Shown piece after piece: positions 12,566-25,846 of a stretch of DNA of 64,000 nucleotides (positions are counted from its first letter, which is position 1; the number at the start of each line of letters is the position of its first letter). This DNA comes from Gnetum montanum (lineage: Eukaryota > Streptophyta > Gnetopsida > Gnetales > Gnetaceae): positions 370,069-434,068 of the forward strand of contig MNCI01002011.1 of assembly GCA_015680685.1 (NCBI GenBank). The letters are read 5' to 3'. The notes under the pieces were generated by a model. That model ran no database searches, was not told where the DNA came from, and saw only the letters and a list, made by a program, of their open reading frames with translations. Both the position numbers and the translations under genes were made by a program.

Positions 12566-15500
12566 AATGCTCTCTATCTTGTGTGCCTTAAATAAGTAGG
12601 TAAATAATATCCTTCTTTGTTACATATGTACCTTGTTAATTATAATTATCATCTTTTTGGTTTAGTTTATGCCACATTTTAACATTACATCTCTCATAGC
12701 TTTATATTTATCTATCTTGCTTTAGTTTATTTTCTTCTCTAATTTGGCTTCCAATGTGTCTTGATGCCAATTACCTTGTTTTTGAGGATTTGATCTTATA
12801 ACCTTGTTGGTATAAATATTTATGCTTTATCTTTTATAAATCTTATAATCTTTTAATAAATTTTTTATTCATGTCTTACTTTGTTATAATTATGAATTCT
12901 CTTAATAAACATTCTTGACATAATTTTATTTTTGATAACTCTTAGTGTCATTTTATAAATATGATTTTATTTAGCTTTTTGGATTTATTTTTTGAAGTTA
13001 CTAATTTCTTGGTATTTTCTATCTAAGAAAAAGTTGGTAGGATGGTGGCACATGCTATGAACTAACAATTTGATATTGTTTGACATTATGATATTTTTCT
13101 AAAGACTTTCATAAGCTTTATTATATTTCTTTCTTAAGTGGACTTGGACATTCTAGTATTTACTAGACAATTGTTAATCTTTTCTAGTTTTTGTGTAATT
13201 TACCAATTAATTTTACTATTGTTAACCATTGATTCAATGTTATCTTGGAAACCTTAGAATTATATATAAAGATAGGGTTATATATTATTCTTCTTATCTT
13301 TTCGGTAAATCGCTCTCTCTCATTGGGGAATCTTGAGTTTTCATTGGTGTTTGAGTACATTTTAATCTTGTGTGTTACAAGTCTTTCATTTTAGCAAAGG
13401 TAGAGCAACTAGTTCTAAGCCTAATATCTCATTGTGAACTTGATGTGTTGAAATCTGATAGTTGTAATGTCTAGCTTAAGTTTCTTCTTATGTTATTATG
13501 ATTCTTATAATGTTTATTCTACAATTCTAGTTTTAAAGATGTGTTAACCTTGTTTTTTTCTTATGCCTTTTAATGTGTCTCTAGTGGCATTTCTCATCAC
13601 CAAAACTTGTGGTATGTTTACAATGGCTCATTCTAAAAGTATTAGCAAAGACCATGGGTTGTGGTGAGATCATGATCCCTAATTAAAACTAAAACATGAT
13701 TCATCTTTTTGTAAGAAATACAAAACTAGAGTCAAGATACACATTTCCATAAGTGTGATGCTCTCCACAACTCATGTTGAAGTTATAGTCTAGACCATGG
13801 CCTAACCATAGTTTGTGGTTTAGTAGATTTGCATAATGGTAAGTACCATGGTTAATGGTGGCATAGTGGCTTTCACTACAACTTGACAACCCATCATGGT
13901 TTATCTCTCATTCTTGACCACAAATTGTGATTCTAGGTTTTCAACTCCAATGTGTTATTTTTGCATTTTCCAAACCATTTTTTACCTCTAGAACGTCATT
14001 CATGCATTATTTAGTGTTTCAACTTCTTAAAGATGAATTTTTCAAGATCAATGAGTATGCATTATGGGGAGTCTATGTTGGACTCTAATGTCAACCCATA
14101 TCACCTATGATTATACCTTAGTTGTCTAGTCTATATATTAATGATTTGGCATTATGAAGGGTAGGGATGGTTACCATACTTTACCCATGCTGCCTATGAT
14201 TGTGCATTGGTTGTGACAATGGATAAGCATTTTGGGGTAACTAGTTTTCCACTAAGGCCTATTTACGTCATTTGTGATTGTTCACATGGAGGATTTTTTG
14301 GTTTCATGATTTAGAATGATAGGGATAGGTAGATCATAAGGGTTGCTTCTAGGTTTAACTTATCTAGGATTAGGTGAGATCGATCAACCAATCCTTGCAA
14401 AAAGTCATTGACTACATCCAAGATAGGTGTGGCTTGGCCAACTATTCCTTGAGAAAGTTAAATCACTAGAACAATCACGAATAATCTATTTCATTGATAT
14501 TTTATTTCATACCATGGTTTTTGTCTTTAGATATGGACTCTAATCTTGTGGATATGGAGATGATCTTTGTTCATAACATGTGGTCCTATCCTACAACTTA
14601 TTCTAGGTGCACCAAGGTGGTTACTTCTACTTGACGGTTTCTAATGCTTCCTACATGTTTGTATGTAGATTCAAGTGGTAGTACCTAGAATCTTGGTGAT
14701 TATTAGAGCTTGACCAATTGAACTATTTTTGTTTATTTTTAGTTGTAGTTTTCTTTAAGATCTTATGTAATGATGGATATGATGTTTTTGGGATGGATGT
14801 ACTGATGAACTTTCTTATTAATCCTCTTAAGATTATGATTTGTCATCATCACCATTATCCTAAACTTATCCTAACAAAATGGAGTCTCCTACATGAGTTA
14901 TTTTTTGCCATTTACCTTTATGAAGAGATAGACTTTGTTTATTTGCAGTTTCTTTAAATCATCTTTAATTATTTTTTTTCCATGTCTTTTTTGGTCTTCT
15001 TTTCAATGACTTTCCTATAATGATTATGTAGTAACTTTTTTATGGGTTCATCTAAGCCATCATTCCTGTAACTTATCTAAAATAGGAGTCACTCCAAGTC
15101 TTCCTCTAATGTCTACACTATGCAATTTATCTCTTCTAGTAATATTTAATATTCATCTAAGCATTTGCATTTTTGCTACCTTGATTTGTTGAGATTATGG
15201 ATCATGTTATGATTTATGTGATTTATTTATAAGCACTTTGATGTGGATTTTCTTTTTATACTATACAATTTTGGATTTTAAGTTTTATAATGCTTATGGT
15301 GTATTCTTTCTTAAGTTTATAAGGATTATGCTATCACATGCCAAAGTTTCAAGTTATTTGTAATTTTAATTATGGAAATTTATAAATTAAAATTTTAGAG
15401 TATAACATCCTAACTCTTTCCTACTAATAACGTCTTGTACAATGGATCTATTTGCATGTCCTCTAGTTGTTACCCCTACACAAGTAGCCAATTCACCTCC

Positions 15501-15722
15501 CATGCTTATACTACCATCATTGGCACCTCTATAGTCATTGTCATCCTTGATGATGCTAACCTCTCTCACACTAATCCATTCCAACCATCATCCCCCTACA
15601 TCCCAACCTTAACATGTACAACCTAATCATGTCTTTGCCTCTCTTAGAATAGCCTCAACTACTCTAGCTCTCCTTACAAATGTTTTATCCTAGTTGTGAC
15701 CAATAGTCCCTGCATGTAGTCA
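12566..15722. other. Intergenic, nothing recognised
   Basis: Strongly AT-rich DNA with no open frame above about 80 codons and no recognisable domain. Probably old decayed transposon, but no family can be named. Confidence 0.5.
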
Positions 15723-15816
15723 AACATGCCTTGAACCATTTCCACAATGTTGTAGAAGAACACATGTTAAACATGCCTTGAACAATACCCACAATCTTGT
15801 AGAAGACCACATGCCA
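15723..15816. repeat. Tandem duplication, 47 bp x 2
   Basis: Both units start AACATGCCTTGAAC, contain CCACAAT.TTGTAGAAGA and end ACATG; they differ at a few positions. Confidence 0.85.
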
Positions 15817-15849
15817 AAACATCAATGCATTAACATACATTATAGGTAA

Positions 15850-16060
15850 TTTTGGATGTTTGATGGAGCTGTCTACCCCTTTGGCTTTCTATTACTCACC
15901 TAAATTTACAAGTACCCTACCCAAACATACCTTCCTTGACAACCAGCCTAGCATCACCATCCATCAAATGATGCTTTGGCCTACAACAAATATAGGAATC
16001 AAACTCATGACTTGGAACTTTCAAATCAAGAGTCTTTACTACTAGGCTAACACATCATTG
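15850..16060 (-). mobile_element. tRNA-derived SINE-like relic
   Basis: On the minus strand from 16060 the sequence has an internal RNA polymerase III A-box-like stretch (TTAGCCTAGTAGTAAAGA, complement of about 16033-16050). A B-box-like GAGTTTGATTCC follows at about 15991-16002. The spacing of about 40 bp is that of a tRNA-related head. The head resembles those at 62219 and 63522. The 5' head boundary is clear; the tail end is a guess. Confidence 0.45.
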
Positions 16061-17603
16061 TTAGTAGGAAGGAAGGTTCTAATCTTAAGAAAAGTTACAT
16101 CACTTTCCAACATCCATACTTGAACTTAAAATAGCAAAAGGATTTGAGATAGAGAGTTGTGGTTTAATACCAATATTTGTTTCAAAGCAAGAAAGTGGCA
16201 CGCTAGTGGAAGATCTTCACCTTGTTGCTTGTTATTGATCTTATGTCAAGAATCTTTACCATCAACTATAATCTTCTTTTGACACTAGTTTCAATCTTTG
16301 AGTTAATAGTATTCTTGTTAGACAACGAAAATTTTGTCTTATGAGTTATTTATCCAAGTTGATCAATAGTTTCTCTAGTATTAGAAAAAATACATATAGG
16401 AACTTTTGTCTTCTTTGGATTCTTTATTGTCATTTGATCATTTTTATTGTTAATATTAACTTGATTTTTCACATCTTCAAGTTCATATTGTTTTTTTATA
16501 ATTTTCAACTTCAACACCTTTTTTCTTTTCTTCAAAATCTTTTTTCTTGAGCTACGAAAAGACAAACATTAGACAAGTATCCTTCATGATGTCAAAAGTT
16601 GCAAAAATTAAGAAGATTATAATATGTAATTAGCTAAATGTAAGTCTTTTCTCCTACTTGTAATACCCTTTTCTTTTTACAATTAAGAAGGTTGACCGAA
16701 CAAAAAAATATTTATGAAAACCAAAAGTTGTAAAAATAGACTCTATCTACTTAGTGGGATCGAGAAGACTAACAATTTCCTACTTGAAAAATCAATAGAA
16801 GATTCTATAACTTGATAAAACATGGAACTTTGACATATTCTTTAGATTGGACATCAAAATTTAGAGTCCACTTACAAATGATTAATAATGCATGCTTTAT
16901 AAAAGACTCTAATCTTCAACACACTGTGCCATCAAAGAGAAAAAATGAGAATAATACTTGGCATGAATGACTTAGATGTCATGTTTTTTCATCACATCAT
17001 TTAATTGCAAAATGAAACTCAGATTACCAGGTAGGTATCCCAAAATTTGAAAGAACACATATTGCAAACAACAACCAACAACTCATAACCATTATTAAAA
17101 GAACAAAATTAGGTGTCTTAGTTGCATCAATAACTCTAAAAGAAGGTGTCACAACATTTTTCTTACTAATTTGTAAATTTGCATTTTGAGAATCAACTGA
17201 AATTTCCACATCAATGAAAGAGCAGAAATTTCAACATTGGTTGAAGAATTTAGGAGTAATATAAAATCCCCATAAGAAAATTCTAGAGAAATTAGATTCC
17301 TACTAAAATAAAATTTTGAGACTAATATTTATTCCATTTATATGTATATCCATGTGTTAATGTACATGTTTTTGAGTCTTCTAAAGGGGCAAAAAAAATA
17401 ATAAAATAAAGGTAATAAAACAAAGCGAATACCATTAGGCCAATAAACACTAAATATTTAAGAACCTATCATTTTATTTAACCAAAGGGTTAAGGTCCCC
17501 AAAGTTTCCGAAACTTTCCATTCAAATACAAGTGAAGGCATCCACAAAGAATGTTCCTATGACGTCTCTCCAACAAAGTGCTACAAGTTCGAATGTCGTT
17601 TGG
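16061..17603. other. Intergenic, nothing recognised
   Basis: AT-rich and without usable open frames; no repeats or RNA genes seen. Confidence 0.5.
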
Positions 17604-18186
17604 TGTAATAACGTTGCCCCGACGTTGCCCGGCACCCCAAGGAATTCACGAAGATCCAATAGATCTGGGGCAGAAGACTTGGGGAATATGCCTCAAGCAA
17701 GCAAGCATCTCACAAGTGAGTGTAAGCAGAAGCATAGCTTCTTAACGTGCATAACCACGCACCTCATTGAGGGTAACCAAACTTCAAAATGAGGACCAAG
17801 CAAACAAGCACACACACAACCTTGTAGACAACATCGGTGGGAGGGAGATGATGCACCTACAAGGAAAGGTGCCTCACCCCCAAATCCTTCACAATCTGGT
17901 ACAAGGTGTGGCCTAGCACTGCACCAAACCTATCCAGTCTTGGCTACCTACATATCTATGAGCGCCATAGAATCAGGGCCATGTAGTTCTCCACGAAAAA
18001 GAGGGGAATGAAGAGGACTTAGAAGAGAGTTGCAACAGGAGGGTGTCCTGTTGCTAGCTTGGTACCACCAAGTTGAGGTGGGTTTTGTAACACTTGAGAG
18101 CCACCCAAGGGCACCTCAAAGTGTTCCATGGCCCCCGAACCATGGGGAGAGCCCAAGAGAACCACCATTCTGGGACATCTCTCACA
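17604..18186 (-). repeat. 3' LTR of the minus-strand element
   Basis: 583 bp; on the minus strand it starts TGTGAGAGATG and ends ...TATTACA. It aligns with 24247-24743 over the segments CCCGGCACCCCAAGGAATTC and GGGTGTCCTGTTGCTAGC. Confidence 0.8.
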
Positions 18187-18200
18187 ATCCTCCCCCACAC
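18187..18200 (-). other. Polypurine tract of the minus-strand element
   Basis: ATCCTCCCCCACAC on the plus strand, i.e. GTGTGGGGGAGGAT on the element strand, abutting the start of the 3' LTR. Confidence 0.7.
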
Positions 18201-21200
18201 AAAGAAGCAACGTCCTCAAAGCAGAGCCTAGGATAGCTTTGAGTGTACACTTCTAAATGGGTTCAGAACTTCGTCAACTCTGGGGATCCATCAACTCCTT
18301 AGATGCCAGGCTTGAAGGAAGGTACCAACCCCAACACCTGATACGTCCTTCCATCCAATGCCTTTCATGAAACACAAGGGCAAGTGGATGAAGCCCAAGA
18401 CTTCCCTTCTCCATACGAGCAGGAGAGTCCAACCCAAAGGGCCAACATCTCTAAGGCATCCCCTAGATCCGTCCCTTCTGAGGGTCTAGAGACATGTCTT
18501 CTTGTGTAAACCCATACTTATGCAAGAAGACAACTCCTCTTCCATAAGTCCCGCCGAGTTCCTCTGTGAATGGCATCTCAGCACCCATTGATTTTTTAAA
18601 GGGCTCACCAGGGCCACTACCCATGGTGAGGGACTTGGGAACATCACACCGAGAGGGAGGACATGCTCTGAAGAGCCATGTCTCTGCAAGCAACTCATGC
18701 TTGCCAGAACTCCATGTTCTTCTACTCGCATCGAGACCCATGGGGTCTCACCAGTGCAACCATCTAAGCACTAATTCCACGTGCATCAGTACCATGCGCA
18801 TTCTCTTTTCCTCATCATGTTTGTTCAAGCTGGCATGAAGGGTGTCAAGCATGTTCACCCTTACAAACAAGGTACAAGAATAGATCTTTGAGCTTGACCT
18901 TGCCATCTGTAGACACCAACATCGCATGCCTCAATTCATCATTCATCATTTCATAGCATTCCAATGAGAGAGAAGATCCAAAAATCTGTTTGGAAACTTC
19001 TCCAGGAGGCTAACATACAACAAGCCCCAACTATCCTCAACACCTCTTGTGATTGTCCAACATCAAGAATGCCTGCTCGAATGTTAGAACAAGTGGAGGG
19101 TCAACTAGGTAGCCAATTCCATGACAATCCTCCATCACCTGTCTCATATCAGCTGTAAGCACATCATCGAATGCAACCATAATATCCCGTTCATGGAGAA
19201 GGATCACCCACATTTGCCACATGCAAGTTATCCATCAACTCCAAGTTATGGGACAAGCACCATTTTCTGAACACAAGGTCCAGGAACAAATATAGAGTCA
19301 CCTCAGAGAGTAACCAGATCATGAATTCTCCGAGGAACATCAACATTCTCAGAATTTGCATTTCCCCACTATATCAAGAACGATTGCCAAACTCACGATC
19401 AATACCTTTCAATAGATTTTGCACTTGCAGGAAGGATCCTCTTTGGGAGGTTTCTTCCATAGGTAAGTATAGCAGCCCAACTACACCTTACCCCTCATAC
19501 ATGCCCAAGTAGTCAATATAGCCAATAGAACCATATCGTGGAACTGTCACCAGCTGAGGGAAGACATGGGTTCACAAGTCTTACCCAAATTCAATTTTCA
19601 CCTTGAGAACAACTCGAGACACCAAGCATTTTTGTTTCATCTTGGGAGATCTGGGTTTTATTTCATACATCCCAGTCAATCCCATTTACATCAATTTGTG
19701 GTGGACAAGGCCGCACCACTACCTATTGTCATTCAACCCAACAACAGACACAAGTCATCAACAACATCTTGCCCATAGGAGGACCAAGTCCTCAAGATAG
19801 TTTTACATGGAATGGGCTTTCATCAACATCATTTACAACTCAAACACAAAACGATTCATCCCCGAAGGGTTTACAATAATGATGGCCTACCAGAGAACCC
19901 CAACAAGGAAGTTCCTCTAAAGCCTCCAACACTAAGAGAGACAAGATCATGCCTTTCTTACACGAAGAGCAATATGTATCTTTAATTTACATCAACAACA
20001 CAACCTCACAAAGGAGGTTTCATGAATTTCACCAAGGTAACAACATCCTGTCTCTGAGAATATGCCCCATGAGTTCACGAACATGGGACCACTGCTAGGG
20101 ACAAGTCCAAAACAACAACTTCTTATAGGAGACAACCATCTCAATACCACCTGTCTTATTATTTCAGGAACTAAAGAGGGCATCCATTGAAAAGGAGAAT
20201 GATCCCTCATGATCAACTCTGCTATCCCACCAAGGAGGTGAGAACACCAACATGAATTAACCTCATACCCAAAGACATGGGACAATACATCCGGGAGGGA
20301 CTATGTGATACATTAGTGTACATAAGGGACAAGTTACATAGGAAAATTTTGCAAGACACCATAGCCTATTTGGCACAATGAGTCCCCAATCACAGAATCA
20401 CACCATAGACAACAAACACACCAATAAGTCCCAATCTATGAGAGCGCATCATAGCTCTCCAAAGCACCAAAGGCAATTAGTCACGAGAGCCCACCAACAT
20501 GCACAAATCATTAGAAGCCCACAATCATGAGAGCATCAACTCGAGTGTTTTGAGCACATTCAAGCCCACCAAGCAAGGCCACCAAGAGAAAACACAATTT
20601 CTGTATCTGTAACGTCATTTATTCAAGGATGGACCACCATCCCATCATTTGGACAACTATCCCATGATCGCTTCCAACATGGAAGAGCAAGTCTAGGTGC
20701 CAATACCCAAAACTCAACTCAAATCCACCTCTAGACATCACATTGATTTGAAGTTCAGTCACTATCAATCATCTATGGACAAGATCTTTGCCAATCTAGG
20801 AACACAAGAGAATGTGTTCCCAAGATTTGTCCCGTCTCAAGGATGTTCACCAAGCATACACCATCCAAGCATGCCAACATCATCAAGAACACATGGCACC
20901 AGTTCACGAGCATAATGGGCAAGGACATACCCTGGTCTGTTCGTTACAACACCGTATCACAACTAAAGCATTTCTCATGAGGTTTTCAGCAGAATTATAC
21001 ATCAAGGCACAAAGGCCATTTACAACATATAGCAAGGGCACTTTAAAACAAGCACCAAGAAAACACCATACATCAAGCTTGGCCTTATCATAGTGTGTGG
21101 CATAGGCCTACAACCAGGAGACAACTGAGTCACATAGGCAATACATCCAGCACTTGTGTGTGCATACAACCAAATCGAGAATATCACAAGGATACCTTTC

Positions 21201-24200
21201 ACACACCCAAGGATTGGATTACATTCATATATGGGAACATACATGGTATTTGGGAATGCTACCCAAGCCTAAAAGGCTATAGGACAAACTACCCAAGCCC
21301 ATCCTAGGCTAAAGGATTTAGGCCACCAAGAGCATACCATGAAGAACCATGTTGTTTAGAGAAAAACTTGTCTCTGTCACGAAGCATAAACGATCATCTG
21401 TCATTGCACCACTATCTCACAAGATACATGATCTACCGTCACACTGAACCCACTACACAGGGAACATCGAACGAAAACAATTTGAGACACAAATGCAATG
21501 ATCGAATAACAAAACACACCAACTGAGTATCCACCATCCTGCCATAGTGGGACCTCATTGCATTGACCACTCCTGGGCCATCAGTATCCAGCATGGCCAA
21601 GGATACCATTTCATGCTATCTGCTAGCCCAATATTTGTAGGGTCTAGGATAGATCACCATCCTCTGTTAGTGCTCCCCCAACACAAAGAGGCAAACAAAT
21701 CATAATGTACCTGCTGATTCATCATAGCCAAGGTACTGATAAATCCACAACCCAATGTTGGGATTCTGAGACCAAATAATCAGTTCATGAAGGTCTCAGG
21801 AGCACATATCTTCCCCATAGACATAGTGCTCACAGAATCAACTAAGGTCACCACTAGCTGCATCTTTATACCTGTGCTACCTACAAACACTGAGACACAA
21901 GCTCAGAAACATAGAAGTTAGCAGGAACACAATTAGCACATTAGCCTCATTCACAATTGATGAGACGTGATTCGCATAAGCCATGATATCGCGTACACGA
22001 TATCACAGTCCGCTGTCATATCTATAAATAAGACACGGCTCTCCCTTGTTAGGCATCCCAGTTTTAGAGTAGCGAAGCTCTGGTAGTTTGATCCCTCCAG
22101 AGTTAGATTTTTTTCTGTGTATACCCATAGTGTGGTGAATGTAATTGTACGGTGTCTTTATTCGAGTGTGCCGTACTTGGACATGCACATGACCGGCAAT
22201 AAAGATCGAGATTACTTCATCATTGCAGCATTCACTTTGTTATTTATTTATTTGTTATTTATTTAATGTTATTTACTATTTTCTCTCTCTCACCCTTAAA
22301 CTCCTAGAACGCGGAACGAGTACGACTTGATTACGAGCATTTAAGTGTGACTGCTTGGTAGCCCAGTGGTGTAGCTAGGATCTACGCTTGGTAACCCTTG
22401 GGATCTGCGCTTGGTAATCCCAGTGGCATACCTAGGATCTACGCTTGGTAGTCCTAGTGGTAGTCATGCACGAAGTCCAAGATGTGTACGGTTGATCAAG
22501 GAATCAATTGCTCGTCACACTTAGGCTAGATTAGATTTTCTTACCCTTTTCCTTCTATCTTAGCTTAGTTAAATATTATTTTCCACTGCTTTCAAGAGTA
22601 GCATAGATTAGGAACACATCATACACCTCATCTGGACTAAACCATACATGACACATGCAATACTAGTCCAGGTGGGAAGACAGCAAACTGCGACCTAAGG
22701 CTAACTATCTAGGTGCCACAACTAGTCCATCTGCGGAGTTCGACCGGATCGCACGTGCGACACTCATTTTGTATGGTTGAGTGTAGGGGTACCTTGCCAC
22801 TCATCAACAACCATCCAGCATGATCATATAACAAAGTCATATCACTCTTGCACATCATAAAATTCAAGACCTCAACAACACACATAGAGATTAATCATGC
22901 AAAACATTGATGGAGAAATTCGATCCCCACTCAAACCAATGATTTCATCATGAGGCACACCAAGAGAGAGATAGCACACTCTCATAATTTCAAGATTCAT
23001 ACACATCAATCATTCCCAGCAACTAACACTAGCCTCAACCAGGACCAAAATCTCAACACAATCGTATGAGTCATGGGCAATAAACAATCGTCAACTCAAC
23101 CCAAAAATAAGGTGGAAGACCAAGGTCTATCCAACAACAAGTCTACATCAACCAATTCTTGCAACAACGTGCAACAATGAGCAACATCACAAAGGATGCG
23201 TTCACAAGAAGACTCTCCTCAAAAGAGGTATGATCTCAACAAGAACCAACAATAGGATGACCCACACCAATAGTCTTCAAATTAGAATGACCAAGAATGT
23301 CACCAATCAAAGTAGTGATGCCACAAGCCCAAGGGCAACACCACCAGCTTAACAAGGGAGCACAACTCGTAAAGACCAACAATAAGGGCAATCATGCCTC
23401 ATGCACAAGAAGTTGTCAAACAAGACAACAACCATTTGGCTTTGGGATGACACAAACAACCACTGCATCCTCAACGTTTCCAACAATAAGTCATCATACC
23501 ATGTAAAACATTTAAGCCTTGCGTTACAAATGATAGACACGACCAAGATAACACGCATGCAGAATTTGAAAGTGCAACCAAAAAGACACGCATATACAAA
23601 TAGACAAACATACAATCACAAACATGAACGTACGAAGTCTACCGGCAATGGTCTTAGTCCACCTAGAACAAGGCTTACCAAGAGCACATGTCCGAAAGAC
23701 CTCCATCCTGAGGTACCTGGGAACCATCTTGTCCCCATTTGTATTTTCCCATATTCACTGTATCTAGGGTGAGTGGGAGTGCCAAGGATATCATATCCTG
23801 CACGATTCAACAAATGCCATCTTGAAACATGTCATCCGGGTGGAAACCAAAGCAGAGACTCAGTCCGATTCATCCTAGATGAATCACTGGAGACCTGAGA
23901 TGTGAGCTCCTTGAGCAACAAAATTACTGTGTTGCCAGTAGAACTCCTCTCAACCATATCGCATACAATCACAACTAGTCCAACCACAAGTAAACAAGGG
24001 GAGGACATCACCAAGACGCCATCATTTCTCTGGACCAAGATAGGCTAAGGCCTCAACAACTATTTTGACATGATCCCATAACGTTTGGTTTGCTAAAGGG
24101 AGCTTTAGCACAAGGCCACCCTCCAAGGGAGTGGTTAGCAGAAGTTGAGAATGGTGAAAACAGAAACCTCACAAATCACAAACCTTGATACCCACTTAGC

Positions 24201-24231
24201 GAGAAACTTTTACCAATAAGTGAAACTGTAC
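18201..24231 (-). other. Internal region of the minus-strand element, no readable protein
   Basis: Only scattered open frames below 125 codons, on both strands, none with retroelement motifs. Base composition is noticeably richer in C on the plus strand than the surroundings, and the whole tract is uniform on both sides of the nested solo LTR at 21958-22806. That supports it being one element. Confidence 0.55.
21958..22806 (+). repeat. Solo LTR nested in the LARD-like element, TSD ACAAT/ACAAC
   Basis: TGATGAGACGT to CCACTCATCA, 849 bp. Flanks ACAAT (21953-21957) and ACAAC (22807-22811) differ by one transition. TATAAATA at 22023-22030, AATAAA at 22198-22203. The U3 palindrome at 21985-22004 has one mismatch (GATATCGCGTACACGATATC). 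The LTR body contains a short internal repetition of CTTGGTAACCC/CTTGGTAATCCCAGTGG at about 22380-22450. Confidence 0.92.
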
Positions 24232-24244
24232 GGCTCTGATACTA
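24232..24244 (-). other. Primer-binding site, initiator-Met type
   Basis: The plus strand GGCTCTGATACTA is the complement of TAGTATCAGAGCC, which pairs with the 3' end of plant initiator tRNA-Met except for one base. It lies two bases from the LTR edge at 24247. Confidence 0.8.
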
Positions 24245-24246
24245 TC

Positions 24247-24743
24247 TGTAACAACATTGCCCCGACATTGCCCGGCACCCCAAGGAATTCACGAAGATCC
24301 AATAGATCTGGGGCAGAAGACCTGGGGAATACGCCTCAAGCAAGCAAGCATCTCACAAGTGAGTGCAAGCAGAAGCACAGCTTCTTAACGTACATGACCA
24401 CGTACCTCATTGAGGGTAACCGAACTTCAAAACGAGGACCAAGCAAACAAGCATACACACAACCTTGTAGACAACATCGGTGGGAGGGAGACGATGCACC
24501 TACAAGGAAAGGTGCCTCACCCCCAGATCCCTCACGATCTAGTACAAGGTGTGGCCTGGCACCACACCAAAACTATCGAGTCTTGGCTGATTACATATCT
24601 ACGACCGTCGTAGAATCAAGGCCATGTAATTCTCCATAGAGAAGAGGGGAATGAAGAGGACAATAGGAGGGTGTCCTGTTGCTAGCTTGGTACCACCAAG
24701 CCTGGGTGGGTTTTGTAACACTTGAGAGCCACCCAATGGCACC
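24247..24743 (-). repeat. 5' LTR of the minus-strand element, truncated at N
   Basis: Matches 17604-18115. The last about 70 bp expected from the other LTR (18116-18186) are missing; the sequence changes completely at the N at 24744. Confidence 0.82.
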
Positions 24744-24744
24744 N
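24744..24744. other. Ambiguous base at a repeat breakpoint
   Basis: A single N falls exactly where the LTR match ends. This looks like a gap-closure or mis-join point rather than a simple miscall. Sequence to the right (24745-25430) includes a C9-10 run near 24838 and no known element. Confidence 0.7.
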
Positions 24745-25434
24745 GGTTTCCCCCTTACCTTAACCCTACGACTTCTTCAAGTTGTTGTAATTGATGCTCC
24801 TTTAATTTCAATAAAATTTCTTTTCGGGGTCCGACACCCCCCCCCAAAATTCCCAGGTGGGCCCGCAAAAGTACTGACGTATTCTTTTCCGCTGCTACAG
24901 AAAGAGTTAAATCGCTGACATGTAAAAAAAATGATCTTTAACATGTGTGGGTCAAAATTCCGAGGGCCAGCACTCCGGAAAATGGGAAAAATGTATCACT
25001 AAAAACAAAAATGAAAGGCGGATCTGGACGTTTTCAAGGTGAATCCACCTGAAAAAAATCGGTGGCGATCCTGTTTTGGTTCGAGGATTAGAGGCTCATG
25101 AAACCACATGTGTCGCAAATCCAGGATACCACCAACTCCACTTCGACACAAACAATTCACCAGTCGCACAAACCCTGCTTCTCATTCATAGAACGCAAGC
25201 GTTGGGCCCGGTGATCGAGTAAAAACAGACAGATATTCATTTGAATTGTTACATATTCAAGGTAACTTCGATCTCTAAGGCGACGCTCAGGTTTCGTTTT
25301 CGGTGATCCAGTCTCCCAACCGTTCTCGCTTTTATTCGGTATCGCTTTGATTTTGATATCTCGACGATCGGTCGCTGTTATTTTCTTTTTTTCTTTTTTG
25401 TAAATGATCGATCTCGTTTTTCATCGCTCTGGCC
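24745..25434 (+). other. Upstream region of the GPT gene
   Basis: About 690 bp between the assembly break and the TATA box. It includes a C-rich run at about 24838-24847 and, closer to the gene, pyrimidine-rich stretches (TTTTCTTTTTTTCTTTTTTG at 25381-25400). No coding potential is seen. It presumably holds the promoter. Confidence 0.5.
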
Positions 25435-25442
25435 TATAAATA
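25435..25442 (+). promoter_or_regulatory. TATA box of the GPT gene
   Basis: TATAAATA preceded by GGCC, about 410 bp upstream of the start codon. Transcription would begin at roughly 25465-25475, leaving a short first exon up to the 5'-UTR donor at 25544. Confidence 0.55.
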
Positions 25443-25543
25443 TGATCGTTATGATTTTTCTTGTCTCACTTTGGGGTTTCTGCAGATCCAGGCCCGTGTT
25501 GCGTTCCCGTTTTCGATTTCAAGTTACACCTGCGTTCGATCAT

Positions 25544-25786
25544 GTAAGTTTTCTGCGTGCTTGATGTATTTTGCAATTTGTGTTGTTTCCGATGATCATG
25601 GTGATGCGTTGGGGTCTCGATTGTGTGTGTGTTTCTGGCTGGATTTTTTAGATCGCTGGAATTCATGATTTAGGACTTTTGCAAGGGTTCCGAGGGTTTT
25701 GATTTATTTTGCTTGAGATTATGCGAAAGAGGATTTTGCGAGAGCTTTCTGTTTTTGTCAGTGTTTGACGCTGTGGATCATTGCAG
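25544..25786 (+). other. Probable 5'-UTR intron of the GPT gene
   Basis: Donor CAT|GTAAGT at 25544 and acceptor ATTGCAG ending at 25786 are strong consensus sites with T-rich sequence between. The start codon lies 60 bp downstream of the acceptor and no ATG occurs in between. The intron is inferred from splice signals only. Confidence 0.6.
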
Positions 25787-25846
25787 TATCTAATTTTGGA
25801 AACTTTTGGTGTTTGTTGCATCGTTAGTTGCTCAGAATTTTCAAAG

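Larger units (their letters stand above)
17604..24743 (-). mobile_element. LTR retrotransposon without readable gag-pol (LARD-like), minus strand, right end cut by N
   Basis: Two direct repeats (17604-18186 and 24247-24743) flank 6.06 kb. Orientation follows from the primer site: just left of the right LTR the complement reads TAGTATCAGAGCC, one base off the initiator-Met site TGGTATCAGAGCC. The right copy is therefore the 5' LTR. A C-rich run next to the left LTR is the purine tract on the minus strand. Without the nested solo LTR at 21958-22806 the internal part is about 5.2 kb. No gag, protease, RT or integrase motif could be read in either strand, so it is probably a large non-autonomous derivative, or a coding element decayed beyond recognition. 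Confidence 0.75.

Noticed and set aside
23401-23772. 123-codon plus-strand frame inside the LARD-like element
   Set aside because: Basic, low-complexity, no domain, and on the strand opposite to the element; best seen as chance.
24220-24639. 139-codon frame across the right LTR, also partly present in the left LTR (17532-17792)
   Set aside because: It follows the LTR sequence, not a protein. It recurs only because the LTRs are repeats.
24679-24918. Open frame running through the N at 24744
   Set aside because: It crosses an assembly break and a C run; it cannot be trusted.
25781-25846. N-terminal extension of the GPT frame to 25781
   Set aside because: The codon at 25781 is TTG and sits on the intron acceptor; the first ATG after the acceptor is at 25847.
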